Positions 47,376-56,361 of a stretch of DNA of 64,000 bases are shown here, piece by piece. The notes beneath the pieces are model-generated. The model was not told where the DNA came from, did not search any database, and saw nothing but the letters and a program-made list of their open reading frames with translations. The stretch is taken from the NCBI RefSeq assembly GCF_027947535.2, contig NZ_JAAGKO020000030.1, forward strand, positions 38,079 to 102,078, read 5' to 3'. Within the stretch, counting starts at the first letter, position 1. Each line of letters starts with the position of its first letter. The stretch is from Streptantibioticus silvisoli (GTDB taxonomy: Bacteria > Actinomycetota > Actinomycetes > Streptomycetales > Streptomycetaceae). The position numbers and the translations under genes were made by a program.

Positions 47376-48653
47376 CTACAGGCGTGACATGCTCGCGGCC
47401 GCCGACAGGACGTCGTGGACCGCGCCCGCGTCGCCCTCGATACCCGCCGCCAGTTCCTCGGGCGTACGGTGGCCCGCGGCGAGCTGGCAGAACTCCACGC
47501 CGTCCAGCGCGACGTGCGCCACGCTGTGCTCCTTGCAGCCCTTGGCGGCGGGAGAGTCCAGCGGGATGTACCACTCCCCGCCGCCGTCGCCCTCGACCTC
47601 CAGGTAGAGCGAACGTCCCGGTTCGCCCGCGGCGGTCAGCCCACCCGGCGAGGTCGCGAGACCGGCCCGCCGCCGCCCGGCGATGGCGGTCGGCAGCAGA
47701 CGCGCCGCCAGGTCGATCATCCCGTGCAGATGACGGGGCGCGGGCGCCTCATACGGATATCCGACCGCCTCGGCGATGTCGTCGGCGTGTATCCAGCACT
47801 CGAACGCCCGGTCCAGGAACGCGTCCTCCAACGCCAGCACCGGACCGCCGTAGTCGACCTCCAGCCCACCCGCCGAGTTGCCCGCGAACGCCACCGTCCG
47901 CACCAGCGAACGGCCCTGGTCCCGCCACGTTTCGCGCACCCGACCGGGCGGCAGCTCCCCGAACCGCTTCCAGTACGTCTCGGTACGCGCCCGGGGCTCG
48001 CGCGAGACGTCCGGCCCCGGACCCAGCGGCTCCTCCAGGTCCAACGCCGCCGCCACCAGCCCGTCCACCGCCGTCAGATGCCCGATGACACTCGCGACAT
48101 CCGCCACCTGCCGGCCCTGGTGCCACCGCAGGACGACCTCCTGCCGCCAGTCGTCCGGACCCAGGTCGGCCAGCAGGGCGTCCAGCCGCGCCGCCTCCGC
48201 GTCGTACGCCACGGCCCAGCTCGGCACCGGGACCCGGGCCGGACGCCGGCCCAGGCAGCCCGCCAGCACCCGGTGGCGCAGCGTCGGGTCCAGGTCCAAC
48301 TGGTCCTCGTTCCGCAACAGCCGCACCGCGTCGCGCAGCCGCCGCGCCTCGTCCGCGCAGGCCACACAACGGCCCAGATGCTCCTCGACGGCCGTGTTCT
48401 CGTCCGCCGCGCACGCCGACAGCGCCCACGCGCCCAGCAGCGACCGCAGCGTCGAGTGGTCCAGCGCGGGCGGCGCGGCCGGCGGCATCACCGGTATCGG
48501 CGGCCCGTCGTCCGCCGCGCCCCGCGGCAACGGCACCCTCGGCAACGGCACACCGTGCGGCGGAGTACCGCCGCCGTCCCAACCGCCGTTTTCCCAGCGG
48601 CTGTCGTCCGGGCCGCCGCCGATCGGCTCCTGCGGCCCGCCCGGCCCGTTCAC
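47376..48653 (-). CDS. Anti-sigma factor: zf-HC2 plus mycothiol-dependent maleylpyruvate isomerase-type domain
   Basis: A 425-residue fusion. The zinc-binding anti-sigma motif is H92-x3-C96-x2-C99 (EEHLGRCVACADEA), after a Pro/Gly-rich start. Residues about 145-400 have the MDMPI N-terminal fold (YDAEAARLDALLADLGPDDW, HLTAVDGLVAAALDLEEP, WIHADDIAEAVGYP), a DinB-like helix bundle that binds mycothiol in the enzymes. It starts with GTG at 48653 overlapping the sigma-factor stop (GTGA), so the pair is translationally coupled. A thiol- or redox-sensing anti-sigma role is a reasonable inference. There is no TM helix. Confidence 0.8.
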   Translation of the reverse strand: MNGPGGPQEPIGGGPDDSRWENGGWDGGGTPPHGVPLPRVPLPRGAADDGPPIPVMPPAAPPALDHSTLRSLLGAWALSACAADENTAVEEHLGRCVACADEARRLRDAVRLLRNEDQLDLDPTLRHRVLAGCLGRRPARVPVPSWAVAYDAEAARLDALLADLGPDDWRQEVVLRWHQGRQVADVASVIGHLTAVDGLVAAALDLEEPLGPGPDVSREPRARTETYWKRFGELPPGRVRETWRDQGRSLVRTVAFAGNSAGGLEVDYGGPVLALEDAFLDRAFECWIHADDIAEAVGYPYEAPAPRHLHGMIDLAARLLPTAIAGRRRAGLATSPGGLTAAGEPGRSLYLEVEGDGGGEWYIPLDSPAAKGCKEHSVAHVALDGVEFCQLAAGHRTPEELAAGIEGDAGAVHDVLSAAASMSRL

Positions 48654-49213
48654 CGGGCACCCCCGTTCGCGCCGGGGTGCTGCATCGCGGTCGCCAGCAT
48701 CTGCAACCCCAGCCGCATCCGACGTCGCGCCTCCACCTCGCTCAGCCCCAACTCCAGCGCGGCCTGCCGGTAGTCGCGCCGCTGTATGTACGCGAGATTG
48801 AGCGCCGCGCGGATCGAGGCGGGCATCGAGTCCCGGATGAAGTCGGCACGAGCCGCGGTGTTCGCCTCCCTGACCCTGGCCTCGAACGGCTCACCCGCCC
48901 GCTGTCCGCCGGATCTCACCCGCTCCGCCTCGAAGGCGCGCAGCCGGCTGACCGACTGCCGTTGGGTGAGCGTCGCGATCCACGATCGCATGTTGCCATC
49001 CCTCGGGTCGTACGCGTCCGGGTTCTCCCAGATGTGGCCGAAGACCTCGCGCGTCACCCGGTCCGCCGCGTCCTCGTCGTCCAGTATCCGCAGGGCCAGG
49101 CCGTAGACCAGCGGACCGAACCGGTCGTACAGCTCACCGAGCGCCGCCTCCTCGCCCCGTGCGAGCCGCTGCTGCATCGCGCGGTCCCAGCGCGGCGGTG
49201 CGGGTGTCGCCAT
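48650..49213 (-). CDS. ECF-type RNA polymerase sigma factor
   Basis: A 187-residue ECF sigma factor. Region 2 is visible as ALGELYDRFGPLVYGLALRI, DDEDAADRVTREVFGHIWEN and RSWIATLTQRQSVSRLR; region 4 is MPASIRAALNLAYIQRRDYR, followed by AALELGLSEVEARRRMRLGLQ with the HTH. The ATG at 49213 has GGGGAGGG close upstream; the frame to 49285 is not needed. It is translated together with its putative anti-sigma protein and lies divergent from a STAS anti-sigma antagonist, so three regulators of one circuit may be clustered. Confidence 0.85.
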   Translation of the reverse strand: MATPAPPRWDRAMQQRLARGEEAALGELYDRFGPLVYGLALRILDDEDAADRVTREVFGHIWENPDAYDPRDGNMRSWIATLTQRQSVSRLRAFEAERVRSGGQRAGEPFEARVREANTAARADFIRDSMPASIRAALNLAYIQRRDYRQAALELGLSEVEARRRMRLGLQMLATAMQHPGANGGAR

Positions 49214-49619
49214 CGGCCCTCCCCTTCCGGCCGGCCCGGCGTCGGCGGTCCGATCTCTCTCGAATGTAACGGCCGTACCGGGCACCGTACGGCGCTTTAC
49301 GGGAACGGACTACCAAACGACGGCGTTTCCTCACCCACCGTGAACATTCCTGGCAAGCTGTTGAGCGGGTATGACCACCGTCAAACGGGGAAGGGATCGC
49401 CTTCCGGCTCGGCAGTACGTGTCGTCGCGGTCCGCCGTGGCCGCCCCGCCACCGGCCGGGCACGGACGGCCGTGAGCGGAGGGCCCGCGCGCGGTCGCCC
49501 CGCGATACGAGACGATGCGGGGAACGAGACGGTGCGATGCCGACGTGGAGGAAGCGGCCCCCTGGCCGCGTCCTCCGGCGCTCGCGGCATCGCGAGGCGA
49601 GAGACGGGGCGACACGACA

Positions 49620-49994
49620 GTGACTTTGAGCGTGACGTTGGAGGAACGGGACGGCTGGACGGCTCTGCTGGTGAGCGGTGAACTCGACCTGGTGACCTCC
49701 CCGACAGTCCGTGAACACGTGCACGCGGTCGTCGCCGACGGCCGCCGCGCCCTGGTCCTCGACCTGTCCGAGGTCAGGTTCTGCGACTCCAGCGGCATCG
49801 GCGTCCTCGTCGCCACCCGCCGCCTCATGCGCTCCTGCGCCGGGCGCCTGCGCCTGGTCCTGCCCGCCCAGGGCGCCCCCGACGGTTCCCACGTCAACCG
49901 CGTCCTCGCCGCGCTCGGCCTGCGCCGCCTCTTCGACGTCTACCCCGACCTGCTCACCGCCGCGGACGAGTCGGCCTCACCACTGTCGGCGTGA
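49620..49994 (+). CDS. STAS-domain anti-sigma factor antagonist (RsbV/BldG-like)
   Basis: A 124-residue single STAS domain. The conserved phosphoacceptor region is VRFCDSSGIGVLVATRRL with the serine pair at residues about 57-58. Such proteins release sigma factors by binding RsbW-type kinases when unphosphorylated. The start GTG at 49620 is chosen from the first strand of the fold (VTLSVTLEERDGWTALLVSG); SD is weak. A 19-nt repeat array begins inside its last codons. Partners may include the ATPase at 55.9 kb, which is speculative. Confidence 0.85.
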   Translation: MTLSVTLEERDGWTALLVSGELDLVTSPTVREHVHAVVADGRRALVLDLSEVRFCDSSGIGVLVATRRLMRSCAGRLRLVLPAQGAPDGSHVNRVLAALGLRRLFDVYPDLLTAADESASPLSA

Positions 49995-50240
49995 GGGAAT
50001 CCGGTCGGCCTGAGGGAGCCCGGTCGGCGTGAGGGAACTCGGTCGGTGTGCTGGAGCCCTGTCGGCGCGAGGAGACGGCTGACGTCCTGACGGCGTGCCG
50101 GCCTCCGCTCGGCCGGTCACGCCGGTCACGCCGGTCCGCGTCCGGTCGATTGCGCCGGCCAACGTCCGGCTGACGGTGCTGGCCCATGTCCGGTCGACGG
50201 GTAGCGGCCTACGTCCGGCTGGCAGCGTCGGTCCACTGGA
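49985..50240. repeat. Two adjacent tandem arrays (19-nt and 24-nt periods)
   Basis: GTCGGC(G/C)TGAGGGA units start at 49985, 50004, 50023, 50042 and 50061, exactly 19 nt apart. The first includes the stop codon of the STAS gene. A second array of GTCCGG(T/C)(C/T)GA units starts at 50140, 50164, 50188 and 50213. The 300-bp gap holds no gene. Confidence 0.75.
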
Positions 50241-50297
50241 GGCCGGGGCGGTGTGAGCCGGGCTGGCGCTGCGGTGGTCGACGTCCGGGGCGCTCCG

Positions 50298-50930
50298 TCA
50301 GGCGGACCGCACCGCATAGTCTCCCAGCGCCGGCTCCAGCAGGGTGAACGCCTGGCCCGCCAAGGCGGCGAGTCCGCTGAAGAAGGCGTCGTCGTCGCGC
50401 TCGTCGGCCAGTGTCCTGTGGCGTGCCTCCTCCATCAACACCCTCAAGGTGGCAGCCAGTTGGGCTGCCGCCAGCCGTGGCTCCAGCAGGCCGCCGCCCG
50501 GGCCGACCGCCTCGGTGAGCGCGGCGGCGAGGGCCTGTTCCTGCTGGTCGTAGACCTCCCGGAGCCGGGACCGCAGCGCCGGGCTGTCGGCTATCAGACG
50601 GGCGAAGCCGGGGGCGAACCGCCCGAGCAGCGGGTCCTGCCGCTCGGTGGCCGCGAGGTAGGCCCGGCGTATCGCCGCGAGCGCGGACTCCCCGATCTCC
50701 CGCTCGGCGACCGTCCGGGCCGGCCAGCGCACGACCATGTCGGCGGCGTCGAAGAAGAGGTCCTCCTTGCGCGGGAAGTAGTTGGTGACGGTCATCTTCG
50801 AGACCCCGGCCGCCTCCGCGATGTCGGCGATCGTCGTCCGCTCGAAGCCGTGCTCGATGAACAGCCCGGTGGCGACGTGGGAGATCGTCTGACGGGTCTG
50901 CTGCTTCTTGCGCTCGCGGAGTTGGGTCAT
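50298..50930 (-). CDS. TetR-family repressor
   Basis: A 210-residue TetR regulator. The HTH is FIEHGFERTTIADIAEAAGV with SKMTVTNYFPRKEDLFFDAA (residues 24-65); the C-terminal ligand domain is Ala/Leu-rich (EARHRTLADERDDDAFFSGL). It is divergent from a decayed MFS transporter across a clear operator, the classic layout of a drug-efflux repressor. The start ATG at 50930 lies beside the operator. AT-rich spacer between the two genes contrasts with the host average. Confidence 0.9.
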   Translation of the reverse strand: MTQLRERKKQQTRQTISHVATGLFIEHGFERTTIADIAEAAGVSKMTVTNYFPRKEDLFFDAADMVVRWPARTVAEREIGESALAAIRRAYLAATERQDPLLGRFAPGFARLIADSPALRSRLREVYDQQEQALAAALTEAVGPGGGLLEPRLAAAQLAATLRVLMEEARHRTLADERDDDAFFSGLAALAGQAFTLLEPALGDYAVRSA

Positions 50931-50960
50931 GTCCTCACTCTACCCCAAAAATATTGGTCG

Positions 50961-51010
50961 GACCTAAAAATTCTCTTGACGATTAACTTAGTTCGACCTA
51001 AATTTAGGTC
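50961..51010 (+). promoter_or_regulatory. TetR operator and MFS promoter
   Basis: GACCTAAATTTAGGTC (50995-51010) is a perfect 16-nt palindrome. It overlaps the -10 TAAATT (50999-51004) of a promoter whose -35 TTGACG is at 50976-50981 (17-bp spacer). A further half-site GACCTAAA is at 50961-50968. Binding by the adjacent TetR protein would block the promoter. Confidence 0.75.
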
Positions 51011-51011
51011 C

Positions 51012-52322
51012 ATGCAAACCAACCGAGTATCCCAGCGCCGATCCCTCCGCCGAACCGCCGGCCCGACCCTCGCCGGGGCCTGCGGCATGCCGTTGCCCGA
51101 GTTGCCACTCCCGCCAGGTCGTGGCGGGGGCGCTCGCGCCGGTGGTCAGGTCCCCTTGGGCGATCAGCCGACGGCGCGGCCGCCCGGAACCGGGCCACCG
51201 CGGCTCGCCCTGCCGGCGCTACGGCGACCGGCGCCCCTCCTCAGGCTCGGCCTGGTCCTCCTGCTTGGCCCGATCCTCGCCCTGCTTGGCGCCACGATCG
51301 TCAGTGTGGGCCCGCACTCGGTCGCCGCCGGGCCGGGCATTCCACCGGCCATCCTGCGGTGGGCTGTCACCGGCTGCCTGCTCGTCGTCACACTGGTCAG
51401 GCCGCTCACCGGCTGGGCGCGCTGGCGGTTCGGCGGGCGGGCGGTGCGAAGGCGTCCCGGCAGCCTTGTTCACCGCCGGGTTCGCCTTGTGCGCCGGAAC
51501 CGTGTTGGGTGGGTCGGCCCGGTCGCTCTCCGCGCTGATCTCCTTGCTGATCTCCTTCCGGGGTCTGCGGAGATTGGTCGACGGCGAGATTCTGCCGGTC
51601 GGTCGGTCCATGCTGACCTGGGGCGCTGGAGCGGGGCGCCTCGGCGGGGTGGTCGGCGTGAGCGCCGGGCCGATAGCCCTGTCCCCGCTCCCGGTCCTCG
51701 GCCCTCGCTCAGTCCCCGACTCGGTCTTCGGCGGCCTGATCGACTGGCACCTCGGTTGGCGCTGGGCGCTCTAAGCCAATGTGGGGGTCAGCATCATCAC
51801 GCTGCTGCTCGCCGCCCGGGTGCTTCCCCGCACGCTCCGCCCGCCCCGCCCGGCGTTCGTCGGCCGCGCGGCTGGACGGTGCGGGCTGCTCCTGCTGTTG
51901 TCGCGGGCTGGCGGGCTGGCGGGTGGTGCGGTCTGGCGGTCTGGTCGCACGGATGCGGCGCGGAATCGGTTCGTGTTGACCACGGGCACGGTGCTGCTGG
52001 CCCGCTACGACCGGTGCGCGATGCGCGGACGGGCGGGGCGCCGCCGATCGACCTGCGGGGTTCCGCCGGTGCGGTTTCGCCGACCGTCTGGGGCGTTGGC
52101 ATCAGCTCGGCGACCATCGCGGCGGCGCTGCGGACCCGTTGGAAGCGATGGACCCGTCGGGACGGGAGCCGGGACATATGTCACGGCCGCGGTCTTACTG
52201 CTCACCGGCCGCGTCGGCGACCGCTTGGGCCCGCGCCCGCACAAGTTGGGGGCTTGGCGCTCGCGCTGGGGGGCACGTTCCCCTTCGTCCCGCTGAGGCA
52301 CGGTCACAGTCCGGTGGCGTGA
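51012..52322 (+). pseudogene. Decayed MFS (DHA2) transporter gene
   Basis: Fragments of an efflux transporter are spread over different frames. In one frame a first-half signature ends SVFGGLIDWHLGWRWAL, is cut by TAA at 51772-51774 and continues ANVGVSIITLLLAARVLPRT, matching the family pattern around the WRW motif. Later, VTAAVLLLTGRVGDRLGPRP in that frame continues as GGLALALGGTFPFV in another, the second-half motif A. At least one stop and several frameshifts are needed, so it is a pseudogene still under an intact promoter. The start ATG at 51012 is 2 bp after the operator. Confidence 0.75.
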
Positions 52323-52656
52323 GTGCCGGCCTGCGCGCCGGTGGTGCGCGGTGCCGGACGCGGGCTCGCGATGGCGCCGGGAAGTCGGCGGTGCCGGGGA
52401 GGCCGGCGGTCCACGCCTCGGTCTGCCGCCCCGAAGCGCCCCAGGTCACCGGTACCGTCAACGTACTGAACCGGTTAAGTGGTTCGCAGGGTACCGAGGT
52501 GCCGGCGGTGGTGCTTTAACGCGGGTTCGCCGCGCCCACGGCACCGGCGAACGCTTCCGGTGACGCGTTCCGGCGGGCGCCGGGCCTGTCCGCGCCGGCC
52601 TTCGCGCCGGCCTACTTCTACCTCGCGGGGACGACCCGCGCGAAAGGACCCGGACG

Positions 52657-53520
52657 ATGAGCGAGCAGACCTTCCGGTCGGTGCGGTCACCGATGCGGCT
52701 GATGGCGGTGCACGCCCACCCCGACGACGAGTCGAGCAAGGGCGCCGCCACGCTGGCCCGTTACGCGGCCCAGGGCGTCGAGGTGCTGGTCGTCACCTGC
52801 ACCGGCGGCGAACGCGGCGACGTGCTGAACGCCGCGCTCGACCGGCCGGAGATCCGTGCCGACCTGCCGGCGGTGCGGCGCCGGGAGATGGCGGCGGCCG
52901 CCGCGGTGCTCGGCGTACGCCAGCAGTTCCTGGGCTACACCGACTCCGGACTGCCGGGGGAGGGCGAACCGCTGCCGGAGGGGTGTTTCGCCCTCCAGCC
53001 CGTCGACGAGGCGGCGGAGCGGCTCCAGACCGTCATACAGGAGTTCCGCCCCCACGTCGTCGTCACCTACGACCCCACCGGTGGCTACCCGCACCCCGAC
53101 CACGTGCAGACGCACCGGGTCGCGCTGGCCGCCTTCGAGGGCGCGGCGGCGCAGGCGTGGCAGCCGGCGAAGCTGTACTACCTGGCCGCTCTCTCCCGGG
53201 AATGGTTCACCGCCCTGCACCGGGCGATGACCGACCGGGAAATTCCGTCGGCGCTCGGGGAGATGCTGGACAACTGGCCGGACTGGGCGCCGGAGTTCGA
53301 GGTCACGACACGGGTGGCGTGCTCCGAGTACTTCTCCGCACGGGACGCCGCCCTGCGCGCACACGCCACCCAGGCCGATCCCGGCCACCCCTTCTTCGCC
53401 CATCCGCGCGACCTGGAACGGGAGGTGTGGCCGACGGAGGACTACGTACTCGCCCGAGGCAGCGCCGGCGGCACGCTGCCCGAGACCGACCTGTTCGCCG
53501 GCGTCCCGGTCACCGGCTGA
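52657..53520 (+). CDS. mca: Mycothiol S-conjugate amidase
   Basis: Mca (287 residues) cleaves mycothiol conjugates to release mercapturic acids for export, and thereby detoxifies electrophiles and antibiotics. The LmbE-type zinc motif is AHPDDESSKGAAT near residue 19, and the second metal-ligand segment is GGYPHPDHVQTHR near residue 144. The block REWFTALHRAM and the C-terminal FAHPRDLEREVWPTEDYVLA fit Mca rather than MshB. The ATG at 52657 has AAGGA upstream. It is alone between a pseudogene and a repeat region. Confidence 0.93.
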   Translation: MSEQTFRSVRSPMRLMAVHAHPDDESSKGAATLARYAAQGVEVLVVTCTGGERGDVLNAALDRPEIRADLPAVRRREMAAAAAVLGVRQQFLGYTDSGLPGEGEPLPEGCFALQPVDEAAERLQTVIQEFRPHVVVTYDPTGGYPHPDHVQTHRVALAAFEGAAAQAWQPAKLYYLAALSREWFTALHRAMTDREIPSALGEMLDNWPDWAPEFEVTTRVACSEYFSARDAALRAHATQADPGHPFFAHPRDLEREVWPTEDYVLARGSAGGTLPETDLFAGVPVTG

Positions 53521-53680
53521 CGCCGCCGAGGCCGCCAGCGGATCTCCGGTCCGGGGTCAGGGGTGGGACTCCGGTGCGGGCGCCAGGGGCGGGGGCGGTG
53601 GCTGACGTTGCCGAGCCTGTTGGTGGGTCTCCGGTTCCCAATCACCGGTGGGGCTCCATCCCGGGGCGCCGTCCGACGTT

Positions 53681-54005
53681 GCCCCAAGCCGTCGGTGGAC
53701 CTCCGACCCCAAGCTGTCGGGTGGACCTCCGGCCCCAAGCCGTCGGTCGACCTCCGGCCCCAAGCCGTCGGTGGACCTCCGGCCCCAAGCTGTCAGTGGA
53801 CCTCCGGCCCCAGGTCGTCAGCCGACGGCGCCCAGCTCACCGGCCATTCCTTGCCCGGAACGGCAGCTCACCGGTTGCCCCTCCCCGAAGCCCCGCGGTC
53901 ACGCCTTCACCCCGGCCGGCGTCCGGCACAGGCCGACCCGGCGTCCGGCACAGGCCGACCCGGCGTCCGGCACAGGCCGACCCGGCGTCCGGCGCCGGTC
54001 GACGC
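53681..54005. repeat. Two tandem arrays (25-nt and 22-nt periods) downstream of mca
   Basis: Copies of GTGGACCTCCGGCCCCAAGC(CGTCG) start at 53695, 53721, 53746, 53771 and 53796 (period 25, once 26). From 53918 three perfect copies and one partial copy of the 22-nt unit GGCGTCCGGCACAGGCCGAC(CC) follow. The 600-bp gap has no supported gene. Confidence 0.85.
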
Positions 54006-54129
54006 GCCCGCCCCACCCCGTCCTGCCCCGCGGCAGCCTCACCCCCGCGCCGCATCCAGCGCCGCCCCGCGCTAGGTCCGCCCCGCCCCGGCCCGCCCCG
54101 CACGTCCCGCCACCCCGTCCCTCCTCCCC

Positions 54130-54831
54130 TCACCGCCTGACGCACGTATACGCCCCGTACACCCCGTTGGCGTAATCGACGCGGGCGATGTCGAAACCGG
54201 CGGCGGAAAGCATTGGTTCGAGCAGCCAGCGGAAGGTGCTGAATTCGGTGCGGACGTGTTCGGCCAGGTCGTGGCGGGTGTAGCCGCGGGCGGGGTCGGT
54301 CGCCGCGCCGGCGAACCAGCGTTCCATCACGGCTTCGGCCTGGCCGGGTTCGAAGTCGTAGACGAGGTCGCGCAGACGCAGCACCCCGCCCGGCCGTAGC
54401 AGTCGCGCGATGCGTTCGAGGGCCAGTGCCTTCCAGAAGTCGGGGAGTTGGTGCAGGGCGTGCCGGGAGTGCACGGCGTCGGCGGGTGGGCCGGTGTGTT
54501 CGTAGCCGAGGAAGCCGCCGCGCACGCACTCCAGCCGGCCGGTCACCCCGGTTTCGGCGGCGCGGGCGCGTAGGAATTCCAGCATGGCGGGGGAGACGTC
54601 CACCGCCACCACACGGTCGAACTCGCGGGCGGCGGCGAGGGCGAACTGGCCGGTGCCGGCGCCGAGATCGACCACGGTGGAGTGCGGGCCGACGCCGTGG
54701 GCGCGCAGTTCGGCGAGGTCCTCGGCGGGATCGGGCCGGCCCTGTTTGCGGTCGAAGCCGGCGACGAATGCGGGGTCGAGGTGTTCGGGGCCGGCGTGGG
54801 CCGGCTCGTCGATCATCCATGTCTCGGTCAT
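54130..54831 (-). CDS. Class I SAM-dependent methyltransferase
   Basis: A 233-residue methyltransferase. The SAM-binding glycine motif is VVDLGAGTGQFALAAA near residue 52, followed by VVAVDVSPAMLEFLR and a motif IV/V region RHALHQLPDFWKALALERIA. The substrate is unknown; the form is like UbiE/small-molecule methyltransferases. The ATG at 54831 (MTETWMIDEPAHAGPEHLDP) is favoured over longer frames that overlap the divergent macro-domain gene. Confidence 0.85.
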   Translation of the reverse strand: MTETWMIDEPAHAGPEHLDPAFVAGFDRKQGRPDPAEDLAELRAHGVGPHSTVVDLGAGTGQFALAAAREFDRVVAVDVSPAMLEFLRARAAETGVTGRLECVRGGFLGYEHTGPPADAVHSRHALHQLPDFWKALALERIARLLRPGGVLRLRDLVYDFEPGQAEAVMERWFAGAATDPARGYTRHDLAEHVRTEFSTFRWLLEPMLSAAGFDIARVDYANGVYGAYTCVRR

Positions 54832-54910
54832 CGTTCGATGATGCTGTCCGGACCGCTTTCGTGCCCGGGAATAACCCGGGGCCGGTGCCGCGCGGCGGGA
54901 GGATGGACGT

Positions 54911-55426
54911 ATGACACGGATCGTTCTGGTACTCGGAGACATCACGCGGCATCCGGCGGACGCGATCGTCAACGCGGCGAACTCCTCGCTGCTCGGTGGT
55001 GGCGGGGTCGACGGCGCGATCCATCGGGCGGGCGGCCCGGAGATCCTGGCGGAGTGCCGCGCGTTGCGTGCCTCCTCCTACGGGCGGGGGCTGGCGGCGG
55101 GCAGTGCGGTGGCCACCACCGCGGGGCGGTTGCCGGCGCGCTGGGTGATCCACACCGTGGGGCCGGTGTGGGCGGCGGGCGAGGACCGTTCGGCGGTGCT
55201 GGCGAGCTGCTACCGCGAGTCGCTGCGGGTGGCCGACGAGGTGGGGGCGCGGTCGGTGTCGTTCCCGGCGGTGTCCACTGGGGTCTACGGCTGGCCGATG
55301 GACGACGGGGCGCGGATCGCGATCAGCACGGTCCGAGCGGCGAGCACGTCCGTGGAGGAGGTCTCCTTCGTGCTCTTCGGCACAACCGCCCACCACGCGT
55401 TCGAGACGACACTCGGCGTCGGCTAG
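54911..55426 (+). CDS. Macro-domain O-acetyl-ADP-ribose deacetylase-like protein
   Basis: A 171-residue macro domain of the YmdB/MacroD type that would remove acetyl or ADP-ribose groups from O-acetyl-ADP-ribose or ADP-ribosylated acidic residues. Signature segments are GDITRHPADAIVNAANSSLL, GGGGVDGAIHRAGGP and PAVSTGVYGWP. Catalytic Asn (in NAANSS) and Asp (in GGVDGAIH) positions are present. GGGAGG lies 7 nt before the ATG. Confidence 0.93.
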   Translation: MTRIVLVLGDITRHPADAIVNAANSSLLGGGGVDGAIHRAGGPEILAECRALRASSYGRGLAAGSAVATTAGRLPARWVIHTVGPVWAAGEDRSAVLASCYRESLRVADEVGARSVSFPAVSTGVYGWPMDDGARIAISTVRAASTSVEEVSFVLFGTTAHHAFETTLGVG

Positions 55427-55854
55427 ACGCACACATTCCAGGTGTTATGTCCGAAGCGAAAGTGGTCACTGTGCGTTGATGGCGGATTGCGTCCGGCTAT
55501 CGAGCGGTTACGCAGTGGAGTCGTGACGATGCGCGGGTGTGTTCCGCCGCGTGCGCGTGGTTCGGCGGCGCGGCGAACTGGCGGGGCCCGCGGGGCGGTC
55601 GATGCGATGATTCGCGGCATGCGCAGCGTTCGCATGGTGGGCGCACGCGCGAAAGATCACGTATTGCCATCGAACGTGTGCCGAAAGTGCGCACGGGGCA
55701 GTATGCGATACGGCGGCCGTCATCCGCAGGTATACCCCCGGAAGCCCTTGTGGTGGTGACGGAACGTCAATCATGCTGGAGCGCACTGTCGTCACGTTCG
55801 GTGACGGCGGGCAGGCGCGAGGCGACGTGTCCGCGAGTTCGGATGGTGTGAGCG
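55427..55854. other. Intergenic region, no feature recognised
   Basis: The 428-bp gap after the macro-domain gene is somewhat less GC-rich than its neighbours. No gene, repeat or terminator with support was found. Confidence 0.5.
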
Positions 55855-56361
55855 GTGCAGGTGCTTCAAGTGCAGTTGACAGTGGGACCCGAGCCGGCCG
55901 AGGTGGGCCGCGCCAGGCGATGGGCCCGCGCCCGGCTGCTCGGCTCAGGCATAAAAGCCGATGAGCCGCTGGCCGAGACGCTGATGCTGCTCATCTCCGA
56001 ACTAGTCACCAACGCCGTCGTGCACACCGGCTGTCCCGCGGTGCTACGCATGCTGGCGCCCGGCCAGGTGGTCCCGGGCGCCGACACGGTCCGCGTCGAG
56101 GTCGCCGACGCCAGCAGCCAACCGCCCGCGCCCCGGCACGCCGGGGGCGACGACACCGGCGGCCGCGGCCTGGAACTGGTCGAGGGGCTGGCCGATCGCT
56201 GGGGCTGGAGCCGCGAGGGCAGCGGCAAACGCATCTGGTGCGAAGTGGACCGGGTCACCAACGCCGTCGCCACGATGAGCGGTTGGGGCTTCGTCGCGCG
56301 CCGCGAGTCCCGTTGCCCGACCGCAGCTGACGCTCCGGCGGCCCACCGGCGCCGGTGTTGA
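55855..56361 (+). CDS. RsbW-like ATP-binding regulatory protein (HATPase)
   Basis: A 168-residue GHKL ATPase domain of the anti-sigma/serine-kinase type that is abundant in streptomycetes. The N box is LLISELVTNAVVHTG (residues 46-60), the G1 box VRVEVADASSQPP, and the G2 box GGRGLELVEGLADRWGW. Such proteins bind sigma factors or STAS antagonists. GTG start at 55855; SD weak. Its stop overlaps the GNAT gene start. Confidence 0.85.
   Translation: MQVLQVQLTVGPEPAEVGRARRWARARLLGSGIKADEPLAETLMLLISELVTNAVVHTGCPAVLRMLAPGQVVPGADTVRVEVADASSQPPAPRHAGGDDTGGRGLELVEGLADRWGWSREGSGKRIWCEVDRVTNAVATMSGWGFVARRESRCPTAADAPAAHRRRC

Noticed and set aside
53681..54005. CRISPR-like appearance of the 25-nt and 22-nt arrays
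   Set aside because: Units are contiguous with no unique spacers and no cas genes nearby.
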